This document shows, piece after piece, positions 18,987 to 27,531 of a DNA stretch of 46,527 bases; the stretch's first letter is position 1, and every line of letters begins with the position of its first letter. The translations under genes and the position numbers were made by a program. The DNA comes from Chitinophagaceae bacterium (GTDB lineage: Bacteria > Bacteroidota > Bacteroidia > Chitinophagales > Chitinophagaceae): positions 1-46,527 of the forward strand of contig JAIBAV010000041.1 of the NCBI GenBank assembly GCA_019695015.1, written 5' to 3'. The notes below the pieces were generated by a model, which was not told the origin of the DNA, did no database searches, and worked only from the letters and a program-made list of their open reading frames with translations.

Positions 18987-19646
18987 GTGGCAATTCAGCA
19001 ACAAACCTATCAACAAGCAAACAATAGTATTGTACTTATAGTAGCAAAAGCAATCAGCTATATTTTTCATCCATTATTTATACCAACTTATATTTTTTGG
19101 TTTTTAACCATTTACTTCCCATTCGAGTTTCCTGGAATTACACAAAAACTATTAGGTTTAAGAATATTTAGTGTATTTTGGATGACAGCTTTTTTCCCAG
19201 CTTTATCTGTTTTTTTGTTGTGGCGTTTAAAGTTCATCGATAACGTTTTCTTACGTACACAAAAAGAAAGAATAATACCTTTTTTTATCACCATGTTTTT
19301 CTATTGGTGGATGTATTACCTAAGCAGAAATTTTACAGATCAGCCTATTGCATTAAAGTTTTTTTTCTTTGGTATATTTATCTCCACTTCGGTAGGTGTA
19401 GTAATAAATAATTACATAAAAATTAGTTTGCATGGCATAGCCATGGGTGGTGCATTAATGGCTATTATTTTAATTTCAAATTATTATCAAATTAACTTAA
19501 GTATTCCTATTTGTGTAGCTATTATGCTTACTGGCATGGTTGCAAGTAGCCGTTTTATTGCTGGCAATCACACCGATGCAGAAATGTATATTGGTATTGT
19601 GGTAGGTATAGTTTGCCAACTTTTTGGTTATTGGTTTGTACTGTAA
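18987..19646 (+). CDS. PAP2-like integral membrane protein, degenerate active site
   Basis: A 219-residue membrane protein with five to six hydrophobic helices and a GTG start (no ATG is available upstream of the first helix). The spacing of motifs resembles PAP2 lipid phosphatases: RTQKERIIP (about 90-98) for the first motif, SLHG (147-150) in place of PSGH, and SR-x5-H with a nearby Asp (Ser188, Arg189, His195, Asp197) for the third. The second motif is incomplete and the Asp spacing is shorter than standard, so catalytic activity is uncertain. It starts 11 nt after rpoN and is probably co-transcribed. A role in lipid or undecaprenyl phosphate metabolism is only a family-level guess. Confidence 0.66.
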   Translation: MAIQQQTYQQANNSIVLIVAKAISYIFHPLFIPTYIFWFLTIYFPFEFPGITQKLLGLRIFSVFWMTAFFPALSVFLLWRLKFIDNVFLRTQKERIIPFFITMFFYWWMYYLSRNFTDQPIALKFFFFGIFISTSVGVVINNYIKISLHGIAMGGALMAIILISNYYQINLSIPICVAIMLTGMVASSRFIAGNHTDAEMYIGIVVGIVCQLFGYWFVL

Positions 19647-19705
19647 AATATACATTGCTTATACAATTAATTACGTTTTAATTTTTACATACCCTTTCAT
19701 TGTTG

Positions 19706-19713
19706 TAGTTTTG
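19706..19713 (+). promoter_or_regulatory. -7 promoter element for ruvB
   Basis: TAGTTTTG matches TAnnTTTG exactly and ends only 7 nt before the ruvB ATG at 19721. Transcription starting the usual few nucleotides downstream would give an almost leaderless mRNA. No clear -33 box. Confidence 0.45.
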
Positions 19714-19720
19714 AAATAAT

Positions 19721-20752
19721 ATGAGTAATCCTAATTTGAATAAAGAAGGGGAGCAACTTTCGGCGGCTGAACGTGAATTCGAAAACAGTATTAGGCCCAC
19801 CATTATTGATGACTTTAGTGGACAACCTCAACTAATAGAAAATTTAATCATTTTTATTAAAGCTGCCAAAATTCGTGGCGAAGCATTAGACCATATTTTA
19901 TTTCACGGACCACCAGGGTTAGGTAAAACAACATTAAGCAGAATTGTTGCTAATGAATTAGGTGTAAATATAAAAGAAACTAGTGGGCCAGTTATAGAAA
20001 AACCTGGCGACCTCGCAGGCTTATTAACCAATTTACAACCAAACGATGTTTTATTTATTGATGAAATTCATAGATTAAGTACTGTTGTTGAAGAATATTT
20101 ATATGCTGCTATGGAAGATTTTAGAATTGATATAATGATAGATAGTGGACCAAATGCAAGAAGTATTCAATTAAACCTAAACCCATTTACTTTAGTAGGT
20201 GCAACAACAAGAAGTGGTTTATTAACAGCACCATTACTCAGCAGATTTGGAATAAAAAGCAGATTAGAATATTATAATGCAGAAGTCCTGAAAAAAATTA
20301 TTGAAAGAAGTAGTGCAATTTTACAAACCCAAATTTCTAAAGATGCTGCAGCAGAAATTGCAAGAAGAAGCAGAGGTACACCACGTATTGCCAATGGCTT
20401 ATTAAGAAGAGTAAGAGATTTTGCACAGGTTTTAAATGATGGTAAAATTGATATTGGCATTACACAACATGCTTTAAAAGCCTTGAATGTAGATGAACAT
20501 GGCTTAGATGAAATGGACAACAGAATTTTACAAGCTATAATAGAAAAATTTAAAGGTGGCCCTGTAGGTATTACTACCATTGCAACTGCAGTAGGCGAAG
20601 AGCCTGGAACAATTGAAGAAGTATATGAACCATTCTTAATACAAGAGGGTTTTTTACAAAGAACACCAAGAGGTAGAGAGGTAACTTTAAAAGCTTACGA
20701 ACACTTAGGAAAAAAACCACTTCATGGTAATCAGCCTAATTTATTTTTATAA
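19721..20752 (+). CDS. ruvB: Holliday junction branch migration ATPase RuvB
   Basis: A 343-residue hexameric AAA+ motor that drives branch migration of RuvA-bound Holliday junctions. The N-terminal [11 protein letters not shown] (about 26-36) is the RuvB signature. Walker A is GPPGLGKTT (about 63-71), Walker [10 protein letters not shown] (about 111-119), sensor 1 region [10 protein letters not shown] (about 159-168) and sensor 2 [14 protein letters not shown] (about 218-231). A winged-helix DNA-binding domain ends the protein ([20 protein letters not shown]). Length is normal. ruvA and ruvC are not in the window. The Ldh-type dehydrogenase gene follows after 17 nt, a likely operon without functional logic. 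Confidence 0.97.
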   Translation: MSNPNLNKEGEQLSAAEREFENSIRPTIIDDFSGQPQLIENLIIFIKAAKIRGEALDHILFHGPPGLGKTTLSRIVANELGVNIKETSGPVIEKPGDLAGLLTNLQPNDVLFIDEIHRLSTVVEEYLYAAMEDFRIDIMIDSGPNARSIQLNLNPFTLVGATTRSGLLTAPLLSRFGIKSRLEYYNAEVLKKIIERSSAILQTQISKDAAAEIARRSRGTPRIANGLLRRVRDFAQVLNDGKIDIGITQHALKALNVDEHGLDEMDNRILQAIIEKFKGGPVGITTIATAVGEEPGTIEEVYEPFLIQEGFLQRTPRGREVTLKAYEHLGKKPLHGNQPNLFL

Positions 20753-20769
20753 TTTTTGTTTTAAATATT

Positions 20770-21849
20770 ATGTTTCAAATATTTCAGTATAAACAATTAT
20801 TTCATTTTACCGAACAGGTTTTTTTAAAAATTGGCTGCTCAGCAAATGATGCAACCATTGCAACAAAAGTATTATTAAATGCTGATATTAGAGGAATTGA
20901 CAGCCATGGCGTAGCAAGGCTTGTAGGTTATGTAAGACTTTGGCAGGCTAAAAGAATTAATGCCAACCCTGCCATTTCAATAATACACCAAACCCCATCT
21001 ACTGCAACAGTAGATGGAGATAAAGGGTTAGGCCTTGTAGTGGCTCCCTATGCAATGCAATTAGCCATTAATAAAGCAAAAGAATGTGGTACAGGTTGGG
21101 TTGCTGTACAAAATAGTAATCATTTTGGAATTGCAGGTTATCATGCTATGATGGCTTTAGAGCATGATATGATTGGTATTGCAATGACCAATGCCAGTGC
21201 ATTGGTAGCACCCACTTTTTCTATAGAAAAAATGTTGGGCACCAACCCAATTGCTGTTGCCATACCTGCCAATAAACAACCTGCTTTTGTAGCAGATTTT
21301 GCAACAACCACTGCTGCCAATGGTAAGCTTGAAATATTGCAAAGAAAAAACTTAGATACACCTTTAGGTTGGGTTCAAGATAAAGATGGTTACCCCTCTA
21401 CAGATGCTCATATCTTAAAAAATGATGGAGCTTTATTACCACTAGGTAGCGATAAAGAACATGGCAGCCATAAAGGCTATGCTTTAGGAAGTATTGTAGA
21501 TATTTTTTCTGCAGTATTAAGTGGTGCAAGCTATGGCCCTTGGGCACCTCCTTTTCCTGCATATATTGCTATGCCACAAAACATGCCTGGTAAAGGCTTG
21601 GGTCATTTTTTTGGAGCAATGAGAATTGATGCATTTCGTAGTGCAACAGATTTTAAACAGCACATGGATAACTGGATTGAACGATTTAGAAATGCAAAAC
21701 CAGCCAATGGATACGAAAAAGTGTTAATACCCGGCGACCCAGAAAGAGAAATGCAAGAAGAAAGAATGAACAATGGAATACCGGTAATTGAAGCTGTGGT
21801 TAAAGATTTACATAATTTAGCACAAACGCTTGATATAGCTTTATTATAA
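20770..21849 (+). CDS. Malate/L-lactate dehydrogenase family (Ldh_2) oxidoreductase
   Basis: A 359-residue NAD(P)-dependent oxidoreductase of the Ldh_2/MDH2 family (malate, L-lactate, ureidoglycolate and related 2-hydroxy acid dehydrogenases), unrelated to the Rossmann-fold lactate dehydrogenases. Motifs: RGIDSHGVARL (about 37-47), NSNHFGIAGYHA (about 116-127, containing the likely catalytic His), LGTNPIAVAIPA (about 156-167), ADFATTTAANGKLE (about 173-186), and HKGYALGSIVDIF (about 235-247). The exact substrate cannot be read. It converges on yggS with no base between the two stop codons, so both mRNAs probably overlap at their 3' ends. I saw no terminator hairpin there. Confidence 0.87.
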   Translation: MFQIFQYKQLFHFTEQVFLKIGCSANDATIATKVLLNADIRGIDSHGVARLVGYVRLWQAKRINANPAISIIHQTPSTATVDGDKGLGLVVAPYAMQLAINKAKECGTGWVAVQNSNHFGIAGYHAMMALEHDMIGIAMTNASALVAPTFSIEKMLGTNPIAVAIPANKQPAFVADFATTTAANGKLEILQRKNLDTPLGWVQDKDGYPSTDAHILKNDGALLPLGSDKEHGSHKGYALGSIVDIFSAVLSGASYGPWAPPFPAYIAMPQNMPGKGLGHFFGAMRIDAFRSATDFKQHMDNWIERFRNAKPANGYEKVLIPGDPEREMQEERMNNGIPVIEAVVKDLHNLAQTLDIALL

Positions 21850-22503
21850 CTAATTATACTCTCTTTTACCAAAAAGCAAACTTCCTATTCTTATCATATT
21901 GCTACCCTCTTCCAAAGCAATTTTATAATCATCGCTCATACCCATTGATAAGGTAGTAAACTGTGGGTTACTTTTTTGTAATGTTTTAAAAAGTTGTTGT
22001 AGTTGTATAAATTCTTTTCTTACTAAATTCAAATCATTGCTAAAAGATGCCATACCCATCAAGCCAATTACTTCAACATTTTTACATTCGCTTAAAAAAA
22101 ATAAATCATTTAATTCATCTAATCCAAATCCAAATTTTGTGGTTTCTTGTGCTATGTGTACCTGTAATAAACACTTGATAATTTTATTATTTTTTGCAGC
22201 TTGTTTATTAACTTCTTTTAATAGTTTAATACTATCTACACCATGTATTAAGTAAACAAAAGGAGCAATAAATTTTACTTTATTACTTTGCAAATGCCCT
22301 ATAAAATGCCAATTAATATTGGTAGGCAATTTACTTTGTTTGTCAACTAATTCTTGTACATAATTTTCGCCAAAATCTCTTTGCCCCAAATGGTATAATT
22401 CTAATATGGCTTCCACAGGCTTTACCTTACTTACAGCTACAAGTGTTGCTTTGTTAATTAATTCCTCTGTAATTTTTTTATATGTTTCTGTATTAACAAG
22501 CAT
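21850..22503 (-). CDS. YggS/PLPBP family pyridoxal phosphate-binding protein
   Basis: A 217-residue cytoplasmic protein of the YggS/PROSC family, which binds PLP and maintains vitamin B6 and amino-acid homeostasis without known catalysis. The PLP lysine is Lys26 in LVAVSKVKP. Other family motifs are FGENYVQEL (about 44-52), WHFIGHLQSNK (about 65-75), and the C-terminal LSMGMSDDYKIALEEGSNMIRIG, visible as SMGMSDD near 185. The start ATG at 22503 is 2 nt after the serS stop codon, so it is the second gene of a serS operon. Confidence 0.93.
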   Translation of the reverse strand: MLVNTETYKKITEELINKATLVAVSKVKPVEAILELYHLGQRDFGENYVQELVDKQSKLPTNINWHFIGHLQSNKVKFIAPFVYLIHGVDSIKLLKEVNKQAAKNNKIIKCLLQVHIAQETTKFGFGLDELNDLFFLSECKNVEVIGLMGMASFSNDLNLVRKEFIQLQQLFKTLQKSNPQFTTLSMGMSDDYKIALEEGSNMIRIGSLLFGKREYN

Positions 22504-22505
22504 CT

Positions 22506-23783
22506 TTAGTTTTTAGTAATTATTTCATCTCCAAAATAATTATGCAATGCTTTAGGTAATCTTATTCCTGCATCTGTTTGATTGTTTTCTAATAGAGATG
22601 CATATATTCTTGGCAATGCCAAAGAACTACCATTTAAACTATGAGCAAGTACAGTTTTGCCAACTGCATTTTTGTACCTGCATTTCATACGGTTAGTTTG
22701 AAAATTTTCAAAATTGCTTACACTACTTACCTCAAGCCAACGTTGTTGTGCTGCACTCCACACTTCAAAGTCGTATGTAAGAGCAGATGTAAAGCCCATA
22801 TCGCCACCACATAAACGTAAAATTCTGTATGGCAATTCCAGGTTAGTTAACAAGGCTTCTACATGTGCAACCATTTCATCTAAAACAGAATAACTTTTTT
22901 CTGGTTCAACAATCTGAATAATTTCTACTTTTTCAAATTGGTGCACCCTATTCAAGCCCCTCACTTCTTTTCCAAAACTACCAGCCTCTCTTCTAAAACA
23001 AGGTGAGTAGGCAGTCATTTTAATGGGTAAATCACTTTCTTTTAAAATAACATCTCTGTAAATATTGGTTACAGGCACTTCGGCAGTGGGTATTAAATAA
23101 AAATTATCTTCAGTTGCATGATACATTTGCCCTTCCTTATCTGGTAATTGCCCAGTACTGTATGCACTAGTTTCGTTAACCATAAATGGGGGTAAAAATT
23201 CAGTGTAACCTGCACTAGTATTATAGTCTAAAAAGTACTGCACTAAAGCTCTTTGCAACTTTGCACCTTTGCCTTTGTATAAAGGAAAACCACTTCCTGT
23301 AATTTTTGCTCCTGTTTCAAAATCAACTAAATTATATTGTTTTATTAAATCCCAATGTGGCAAAGCATTTGCAGGCAATACAGGTTTTTTACCAGCTTCT
23401 TTTACTGTTACATTATCCTCTGCTGTTTTTCCTTTAGGTACAGATTCATGAGGTAAATTGGGTAATTGTATTAAAGCATCTTGCAGTTTTTTTTCAATAT
23501 TAATAAGGTTAGTGTTTAAGTTTGTTACCTCTGTTTTCCATTGTGCTACATTTTGTTTAATTTGTTCTGCTTCATCTTTGTTTCCTTGTGCCATTAATTT
23601 ACCAATTTCTTTACTGGTAGCATTAATTTTTGCTTGGGTATTATCAAAATTTAACTGAATGTTTTTTCTTGTATCATCTAAAGCAATAATACTATCTACA
23701 ATTTCTACGTTCGAAAAATTTCTTACCTGCAATCTCTCTTTTACTTTTTCTTTCTCCTGCCTTATATAATTTACCTGAAGCAT
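22506..23783 (-). CDS. serS: Seryl-tRNA synthetase
   Basis: A 425-residue class II aminoacyl-tRNA synthetase that charges tRNA-Ser. The N-terminal 110 residues form the long antiparallel coiled-coil arm that grips the tRNA. The catalytic core shows TAEVPVTN (about 238-245), motif 2 FRREAGSFGKEVRGLNRVHQ (about 268-287, Ser-AMP and ATP contacts) and motif 3 near LNGSSLALPRIYASLLENNQ (about 388-407), where the class arginine is present. The ATG at 23783 starts MLQVNYIRQEKEKV, the normal family start; nine codons upstream would need TTG. A good promoter lies at 23800-23829. yggS follows after 2 nt. Confidence 0.96.
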   Translation of the reverse strand: MLQVNYIRQEKEKVKERLQVRNFSNVEIVDSIIALDDTRKNIQLNFDNTQAKINATSKEIGKLMAQGNKDEAEQIKQNVAQWKTEVTNLNTNLINIEKKLQDALIQLPNLPHESVPKGKTAEDNVTVKEAGKKPVLPANALPHWDLIKQYNLVDFETGAKITGSGFPLYKGKGAKLQRALVQYFLDYNTSAGYTEFLPPFMVNETSAYSTGQLPDKEGQMYHATEDNFYLIPTAEVPVTNIYRDVILKESDLPIKMTAYSPCFRREAGSFGKEVRGLNRVHQFEKVEIIQIVEPEKSYSVLDEMVAHVEALLTNLELPYRILRLCGGDMGFTSALTYDFEVWSAAQQRWLEVSSVSNFENFQTNRMKCRYKNAVGKTVLAHSLNGSSLALPRIYASLLENNQTDAGIRLPKALHNYFGDEIITKN

Positions 23784-23799
23784 AAAATTTAATTTGCCG

Positions 23800-23829
23800 C
23801 AAACGTACAAAATTTTATTTTACTTGAAA
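23800..23829 (-). promoter_or_regulatory. Promoter of the serS-yggS operon
   Basis: On the minus strand TTTC (23826-23829), 18 nt, then TACGTTTG (23800-23807). The -7 element is a perfect TAnnTTTG and the -33 has one mismatch to TTTG. The G of the -7 box is 16 nt before the ATG. Confidence 0.6.
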
Positions 23830-23894
23830 TAATTCAGCTATTGCTGATGTTTTTAGTTGTTTCATATAAATAGTTAACCATTTAAAAAGTAAAA

Positions 23895-23925
23895 TTTGTT
23901 TTTTAAAAATAGAATATTAAGTTTG
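23895..23925 (+). promoter_or_regulatory. Consensus Bacteroidota promoter of the PAS-protein pair
   Basis: TTTG (23895-23898), a 19-nt spacer, and TAAGTTTG (23918-23925): both elements match the Bacteroidota -33/-7 consensus exactly. The inferred start near 23931 gives a leader of about 35 nt before the ATG at 23967. It is the best promoter in the window. Confidence 0.75.
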
Positions 23926-23966
23926 AGAACCTTTAAAACCTAATAACCAAAGAAAGATTTATTGAA

Positions 23967-24917
23967 ATGCAAAAATCCTTAATAAATTTTTTAGAGAATA
24001 CTCCAACATTCTATTTTGTAAGATTTGATTTAAATGGAAAACTAACTTATGTAAATCAATACTATCAAAAACATTTTGAACAATTTTTTATACATTTCCT
24101 TGGTGCAAATTTTACTGACTCCATTCACCCAGATAGTATTGAAGATTTTAATAAAAGTAGGCAACAATGTATAGATAAAGCTAACTGTATAATTAAAGTA
24201 GAGCTTAGGGATAATAAAATAATAAATATAAACACCCCTAATTATATAAAATGGAATTTTTTTTCTATTATTAATGAATCTGGTGAAGTAGTTGAATTTG
24301 GTGGATTTGGGGTTTCTACATCTAGTGTTAGAAAAGCTAAAGAAGAGCATAAAGTTACACAACAAAAATTAGTTGCACTATTAAACAGCACAGTAGAATC
24401 TTTTTACTATTTAGATAAGAACATGAATGTACTTGCTTTTAATAGTGGTGCAAAGTATAAAACCATGTTGTATTATAATATTGAATTACAAGAAGGTTTT
24501 TATTTTCCTAAACTATTAGTACCTGGTACCGAAGAAAATTTTTACAAACAATTTTCAAATGCATTAAAAGGTGTTGAAAATTATATTGAGGATAAGATTT
24601 CTTATTCTAATGGAAAATCTATTTGGTATAAAATGAGCTGTAAACCTGTGTACGACGATAAGAATAATATTATGGGGGTTGCTCTAAGTTTTTTAAATAT
24701 TGATGATATTAAAAATGCCGAACTTAGGTTGAAAAAAATAGCATGGCAACAAAGTCATAATGTTCGTAAGCCTTTATCCAATATTTTGGGGTTAGTAAAT
24801 TTATTGAAAGAGGATAAAGACATTGCCCCTAACATAAAAGATTTAATAGATTTATTAGATGTAAGTGCTAAAGAATTAGATGATATTATCAAATCTATTA
24901 TTGCTAAAACAATTTAA
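23967..24917 (+). CDS. PAS-domain protein with histidine-kinase H-box but no ATPase domain (copy 1)
   Basis: A 316-residue soluble protein. Two PAS-like sensor folds are visible: one at about residues 10-120 (FVRFDLNGKLTYVNQYY) and one at about 135-245 (FYYLDKNMNVLAFNSGAK ... SIWYKMSCKPVYD). A single HisKA-like helical hairpin follows, containing WQQSHNVRKPLSNILGLV, with His264 in the H-box position. The protein ends 53 residues after that His, leaving no room for a HATPase_c domain, and the frame closes with a normal stop. Similar short PAS proteins are, as I recall, frequent in Sphingobacteria and Chitinophagia. It may act as dimerisation or phosphoacceptor partner for other kinases; that is inference. 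It is 14 nt upstream of a paralogue and has a perfect promoter. Confidence 0.8.
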   Translation: MQKSLINFLENTPTFYFVRFDLNGKLTYVNQYYQKHFEQFFIHFLGANFTDSIHPDSIEDFNKSRQQCIDKANCIIKVELRDNKIININTPNYIKWNFFSIINESGEVVEFGGFGVSTSSVRKAKEEHKVTQQKLVALLNSTVESFYYLDKNMNVLAFNSGAKYKTMLYYNIELQEGFYFPKLLVPGTEENFYKQFSNALKGVENYIEDKISYSNGKSIWYKMSCKPVYDDKNNIMGVALSFLNIDDIKNAELRLKKIAWQQSHNVRKPLSNILGLVNLLKEDKDIAPNIKDLIDLLDVSAKELDDIIKSIIAKTI

Positions 24918-24931
24918 TTTTCTAAAAATAA

Positions 24932-25873
24932 ATGCATCATTCTTTAATTAATTTTTTTGAAAACACACCAAGTATTTATATTATAAGTTTTGATTTACAA
25001 GATAAGTTTACTTATTGTAATACAATGTTTAAAAAGCAGTTTACTAGCAGTGCAACAAATAAAAATATCGAAAATTTTTTAGATGTAATTCATGAAGAAA
25101 GTGTAAATCTTTACCAGGAAACTAAGCAAAAATGTATAACAGATGCTAGTACAATAGTAAAAGTGGAGCTAAAGAAAAAATTAGCTAATAATATTCATAA
25201 CTATATACAATGGAATTTTTTTGCAATTGCAAATGCAGATAATGTTGTGAATGAAATAGGTGCAATTGGTTATGATATAACCGAAAATAATAACGAAAAA
25301 GAAGGGCATAAAACAACTATTCAAAAGCTTCATGCGGTATTAAATAGCTCCGACGAATCATTTTATTTTTTAGATAAAGAAATGAAAGTTCTTTCTTACA
25401 ATTTAGGAGCTAAAAAAGCATCCTCTCTTTTATACAATATTAATTTACAAGAAGGGTATGATTTTAGAAATTCATTATTGCCAGGTACAGAAGAAAATTT
25501 TTGTACAATGTTTAAGAACGCCTTAAATGGAATGGAATCTGAAATGGAAAATGAACAAATTTTTCCTACAGGTAAAAATATTTGGTATAAGCTTATAATG
25601 AAACCTGTTTTAAACGATAGCAACATTGTAATTGGCGTAGCAGTAAATTTTATTAATATAGATAAAATTAAAAAAAGTGAACAAATACTAAATGAAATTG
25701 CATGGCAACAAAGCCATTATGTTCGCAAACCTGTTTCAAATATTTTGGGTTTAGTAAATCTATTAAAAAATGAAAAAGATAGTAAAAAGTCTAAAGAGTT
25801 GTTAGATATGTTAGATGCAAGTACAAAAGAATTGGATGAAGTTATTAAAAACATTATTGTTAAAACATTATAA
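24932..25873 (+). CDS. PAS-domain protein with H-box but no ATPase domain (copy 2)
   Basis: A 313-residue paralogue of the preceding protein in the same order: first PAS-like region (IISFDLQDKFTYCNTMF), second PAS-like region (FYFLDKEMKVLSYNLGAK), then a HisKA-like hairpin with WQQSHYVRKPVSNILGLV and His262 in the H-box position. The two copies share the same architecture and many identical blocks (SLINFFENTP against SLINFLENTP; LPGTEENF against VPGTEENF), so they arose by tandem duplication, but have diverged strongly in the first PAS region, suggesting different ligands. Again no ATP-binding domain follows. The gap of 14 nt indicates one transcript. Biochemical function is unknown. Confidence 0.8.
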   Translation: MHHSLINFFENTPSIYIISFDLQDKFTYCNTMFKKQFTSSATNKNIENFLDVIHEESVNLYQETKQKCITDASTIVKVELKKKLANNIHNYIQWNFFAIANADNVVNEIGAIGYDITENNNEKEGHKTTIQKLHAVLNSSDESFYFLDKEMKVLSYNLGAKKASSLLYNINLQEGYDFRNSLLPGTEENFCTMFKNALNGMESEMENEQIFPTGKNIWYKLIMKPVLNDSNIVIGVAVNFINIDKIKKSEQILNEIAWQQSHYVRKPVSNILGLVNLLKNEKDSKKSKELLDMLDASTKELDEVIKNIIVKTL

Positions 25874-25935
25874 TGTTAACCTATCATTCATAAAGCCTAA
25901 GCGTAATTTTAATTATTTTTTTTAAGCTTATTTAA

Positions 25936-25943
25936 TACATTTG
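25936..25943 (+). promoter_or_regulatory. -7 promoter element for the gene at 25948
   Basis: TACATTTG, a perfect TAnnTTTG, ends only 4 nt before the ATG at 25948. Transcription would start at or next to the start codon, so the mRNA is probably leaderless. No -33 TTG at the usual spacing. Confidence 0.45.
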
Positions 25944-25947
25944 CCCA

Positions 25948-26292
25948 ATGTATATACAAGATGATTTACAACAGCGTTGGTGGGCATTAGAAGCCAAACT
26001 GGTAGAAAGATTTGGCAAAAGGCCAGATATGGAATCTATATTATTTTTAATAGGGCTACAAGAAACAGGCCTTACTTCAAAAAAAATTTCTAAAGAGCAA
26101 AAGCAAGATTTAATGCATGTGGCTGTTTGTACTTTATTACAGCCAAGTGGTTATTTTGCTTTTGAAAAAAAAGATAAAGATAATTGGCCCCATTTTAAAC
26201 AACTTAAAGAAATTCCTAATTACAATTTACCCGATCAAGAAAATTTTTTAAAAGATCATGTATTACTTTATTTTGAACAAATGGGTTTTTAA
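25948..26292 (+). CDS. Conserved small hypothetical protein
   Basis: A 114-residue, probably all-helical cytoplasmic protein. I do not recognise a named domain. Landmarks are RWWALEAKLVERFGKRPDMESILFLIG, visible as RFGKRPD near residues 21-27, an SKEQKQDLMHVAVCTLLQPSGYF core near 48-70 and a C-terminal DHVLLYFEQMGF. The compact composition and intact frame argue for a real gene. It is followed after 19 nt by the cyclophilin gene and probably shares its transcript. Nothing in the context suggests a role. Confidence 0.65.
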   Translation: MYIQDDLQQRWWALEAKLVERFGKRPDMESILFLIGLQETGLTSKKISKEQKQDLMHVAVCTLLQPSGYFAFEKKDKDNWPHFKQLKEIPNYNLPDQENFLKDHVLLYFEQMGF

Positions 26293-26311
26293 AAAACTGC
26301 ACTTAAATAAA

Positions 26312-26992
26312 ATGAAAAAATTAGCACTATTAATATTAACCTTCATTAGCCTACAAGTTGTAGCTCAAAAAGCAATAAACTCAAAGCCAAAGGAACGTTT
26401 GGTAGAAATTAAAACCGATTATGGAACTATGATTGTTCGTTTATACAATTCTACTCCATTACATCGAGATAATTTTATAAAATTAGTAGAACAAGGATTT
26501 TACGATAGCTTATTATTTCATAGAGTAATTAAAGATTTTATGATACAAGGTGGAGATCCAACAAGCAAACTGGCAGATAGTTTAGCTGTATTGGGTGGAG
26601 GATCTGCCCCTGGAGATAGAATTCCTGCTGAATTTAGAGCTAACCTAATTCATAAAAAAGGAGTTTTAGCTGCAGCAAGAGATGGTAATCCAGAAAAAGC
26701 AAGTAGCAACTGTCAGTTTTATTTAGTTCAAGGAAAAAAAATAGATTCAACTCAACTTAATCAAACTTACGAAACCCGTATAAAACCAAATGCTCCTAAT
26801 TTTAGTTACACCAAACAACAAAAAGAAATTTATAAACGAATTGGGGGCACACCCTTTTTAGATCAGAATTATACCGTTTTTGGCGAAATGATTTCTGGCT
26901 TAAATGTATTGGATAAAATTGCACATGTTCCAACAAAACCTGGCGACAGGCCTATAAAAGATGTAAGAATGAAAATAAAAATGTTGAATTAA
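26312..26992 (+). CDS. Exported cyclophilin-type peptidyl-prolyl isomerase
   Basis: A 226-residue cyclophilin that isomerises X-Pro bonds, here exported: the ATG at 26312 begins MKKLALLILTFISLQVVAQ, a signal peptide, and the reading frame upstream is only an overlap with the preceding gene. The cyclophilin core shows DYGTMIVRLYN (about 36-46), FHRVIKDFMIQGGDP (about 70-84, with the catalytic Arg in FHRV), SSNCQFYLVQG (about 131-141) and the end VFGEMISGLNVLDKI. Residues 142-178 are an insertion between the core strands, usual in Bacteroidota. It presumably assists folding of periplasmic or outer-membrane proteins. Confidence 0.92.
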   Translation: MKKLALLILTFISLQVVAQKAINSKPKERLVEIKTDYGTMIVRLYNSTPLHRDNFIKLVEQGFYDSLLFHRVIKDFMIQGGDPTSKLADSLAVLGGGSAPGDRIPAEFRANLIHKKGVLAAARDGNPEKASSNCQFYLVQGKKIDSTQLNQTYETRIKPNAPNFSYTKQQKEIYKRIGGTPFLDQNYTVFGEMISGLNVLDKIAHVPTKPGDRPIKDVRMKIKMLN

Positions 26993-27002
26993 TTTAATTT
27001 CA

Positions 27003-27033
27003 TTTGAATTAATAGTAAAAAAACTAATCTTTG
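27003..27033 (+). promoter_or_regulatory. Probable promoter of gcvH
   Basis: TTTG (27003-27006), 19 nt, then AATCTTTG (27026-27033; one mismatch to TAnnTTTG). Spacing is ideal. The leader before the gcvH ATG at 27056 would be about 16 nt. Confidence 0.55.
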
Positions 27034-27055
27034 CACAAATAAAACTTTCACAATT

Positions 27056-27433
27056 ATGAACTTTCCTTCAAACCTACGTTATACAAAAGAACATGAATGG
27101 GTTAGTATTGATGGCAATACTGCTACCATTGGCATTACTGAATTTGCACAAAGTGAATTGGGTGATATTGTTTATGTAGATATAAATACAGTTGGCAATA
27201 GTTTACAAGCCAACGAAGTGTTTGGTACAATTGAAGCCGTAAAAACTGTTAGCGATTTATTTTTACCCGTTGCAGGTACTGTTTCTGAAGTGAATAAAGC
27301 TTTAGAAAAAAATCCGGAATTGGTTAATAACGACCCTTATGGAGAAGGCTGGATAATAAAACTTACTGTAAATAATATTTCAGATATAGATACTTTATTA
27401 GATAGTGCAGGATATGCTGCTGTGGTAGGATAA
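27056..27433 (+). CDS. gcvH: Glycine cleavage system H protein
   Basis: A 125-residue lipoyl carrier that shuttles the aminomethyl group between the P and T proteins of the glycine cleavage system and, in many bacteria, also serves as a lipoyl relay. The N-terminus [13 protein letters not shown] (about 9-21) and the lipoylation motif [18 protein letters not shown], with Lys63 as the modified residue, are typical. The C-terminus [12 protein letters not shown] matches too. The gcvP, gcvT and lipoate genes are not in the window. It is a single-gene unit with its own promoter and a strong terminator. Confidence 0.96.
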   Translation: MNFPSNLRYTKEHEWVSIDGNTATIGITEFAQSELGDIVYVDINTVGNSLQANEVFGTIEAVKTVSDLFLPVAGTVSEVNKALEKNPELVNNDPYGEGWIIKLTVNNISDIDTLLDSAGYAAVVG

Positions 27434-27453
27434 TTTAATAATTACTTTTTTAT

Positions 27454-27515
27454 ACCACATAAATTACAGGCTTATAGTACTTTTAAACTTGTAGTTTATG
27501 TGGTTTATTTTTTAA
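27454..27515 (+). terminator. Terminator after gcvH
   Basis: A 14-bp inverted repeat: ACCACATAAATTAC (27454-27467) pairs with GTAGTTTATGTGGT (27491-27504) with one G-T wobble, around a 23-nt loop, and is followed by TTATTTTTTAAT. It lies between gcvH and yajQ. Confidence 0.78.
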
Positions 27516-27531
27516 TACTAAAATTTATTGT

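Noticed and set aside
25898..25931. Terminator after the second PAS gene
   Set aside because: Only a 5-bp TAAGC/GCTTA pairing with a long AT loop is present, too weak to call.
26258..26311. Cyclophilin start overlapping the preceding gene
   Set aside because: Starting at 26258 puts 18 unrelated residues before a clear signal peptide at 26312.
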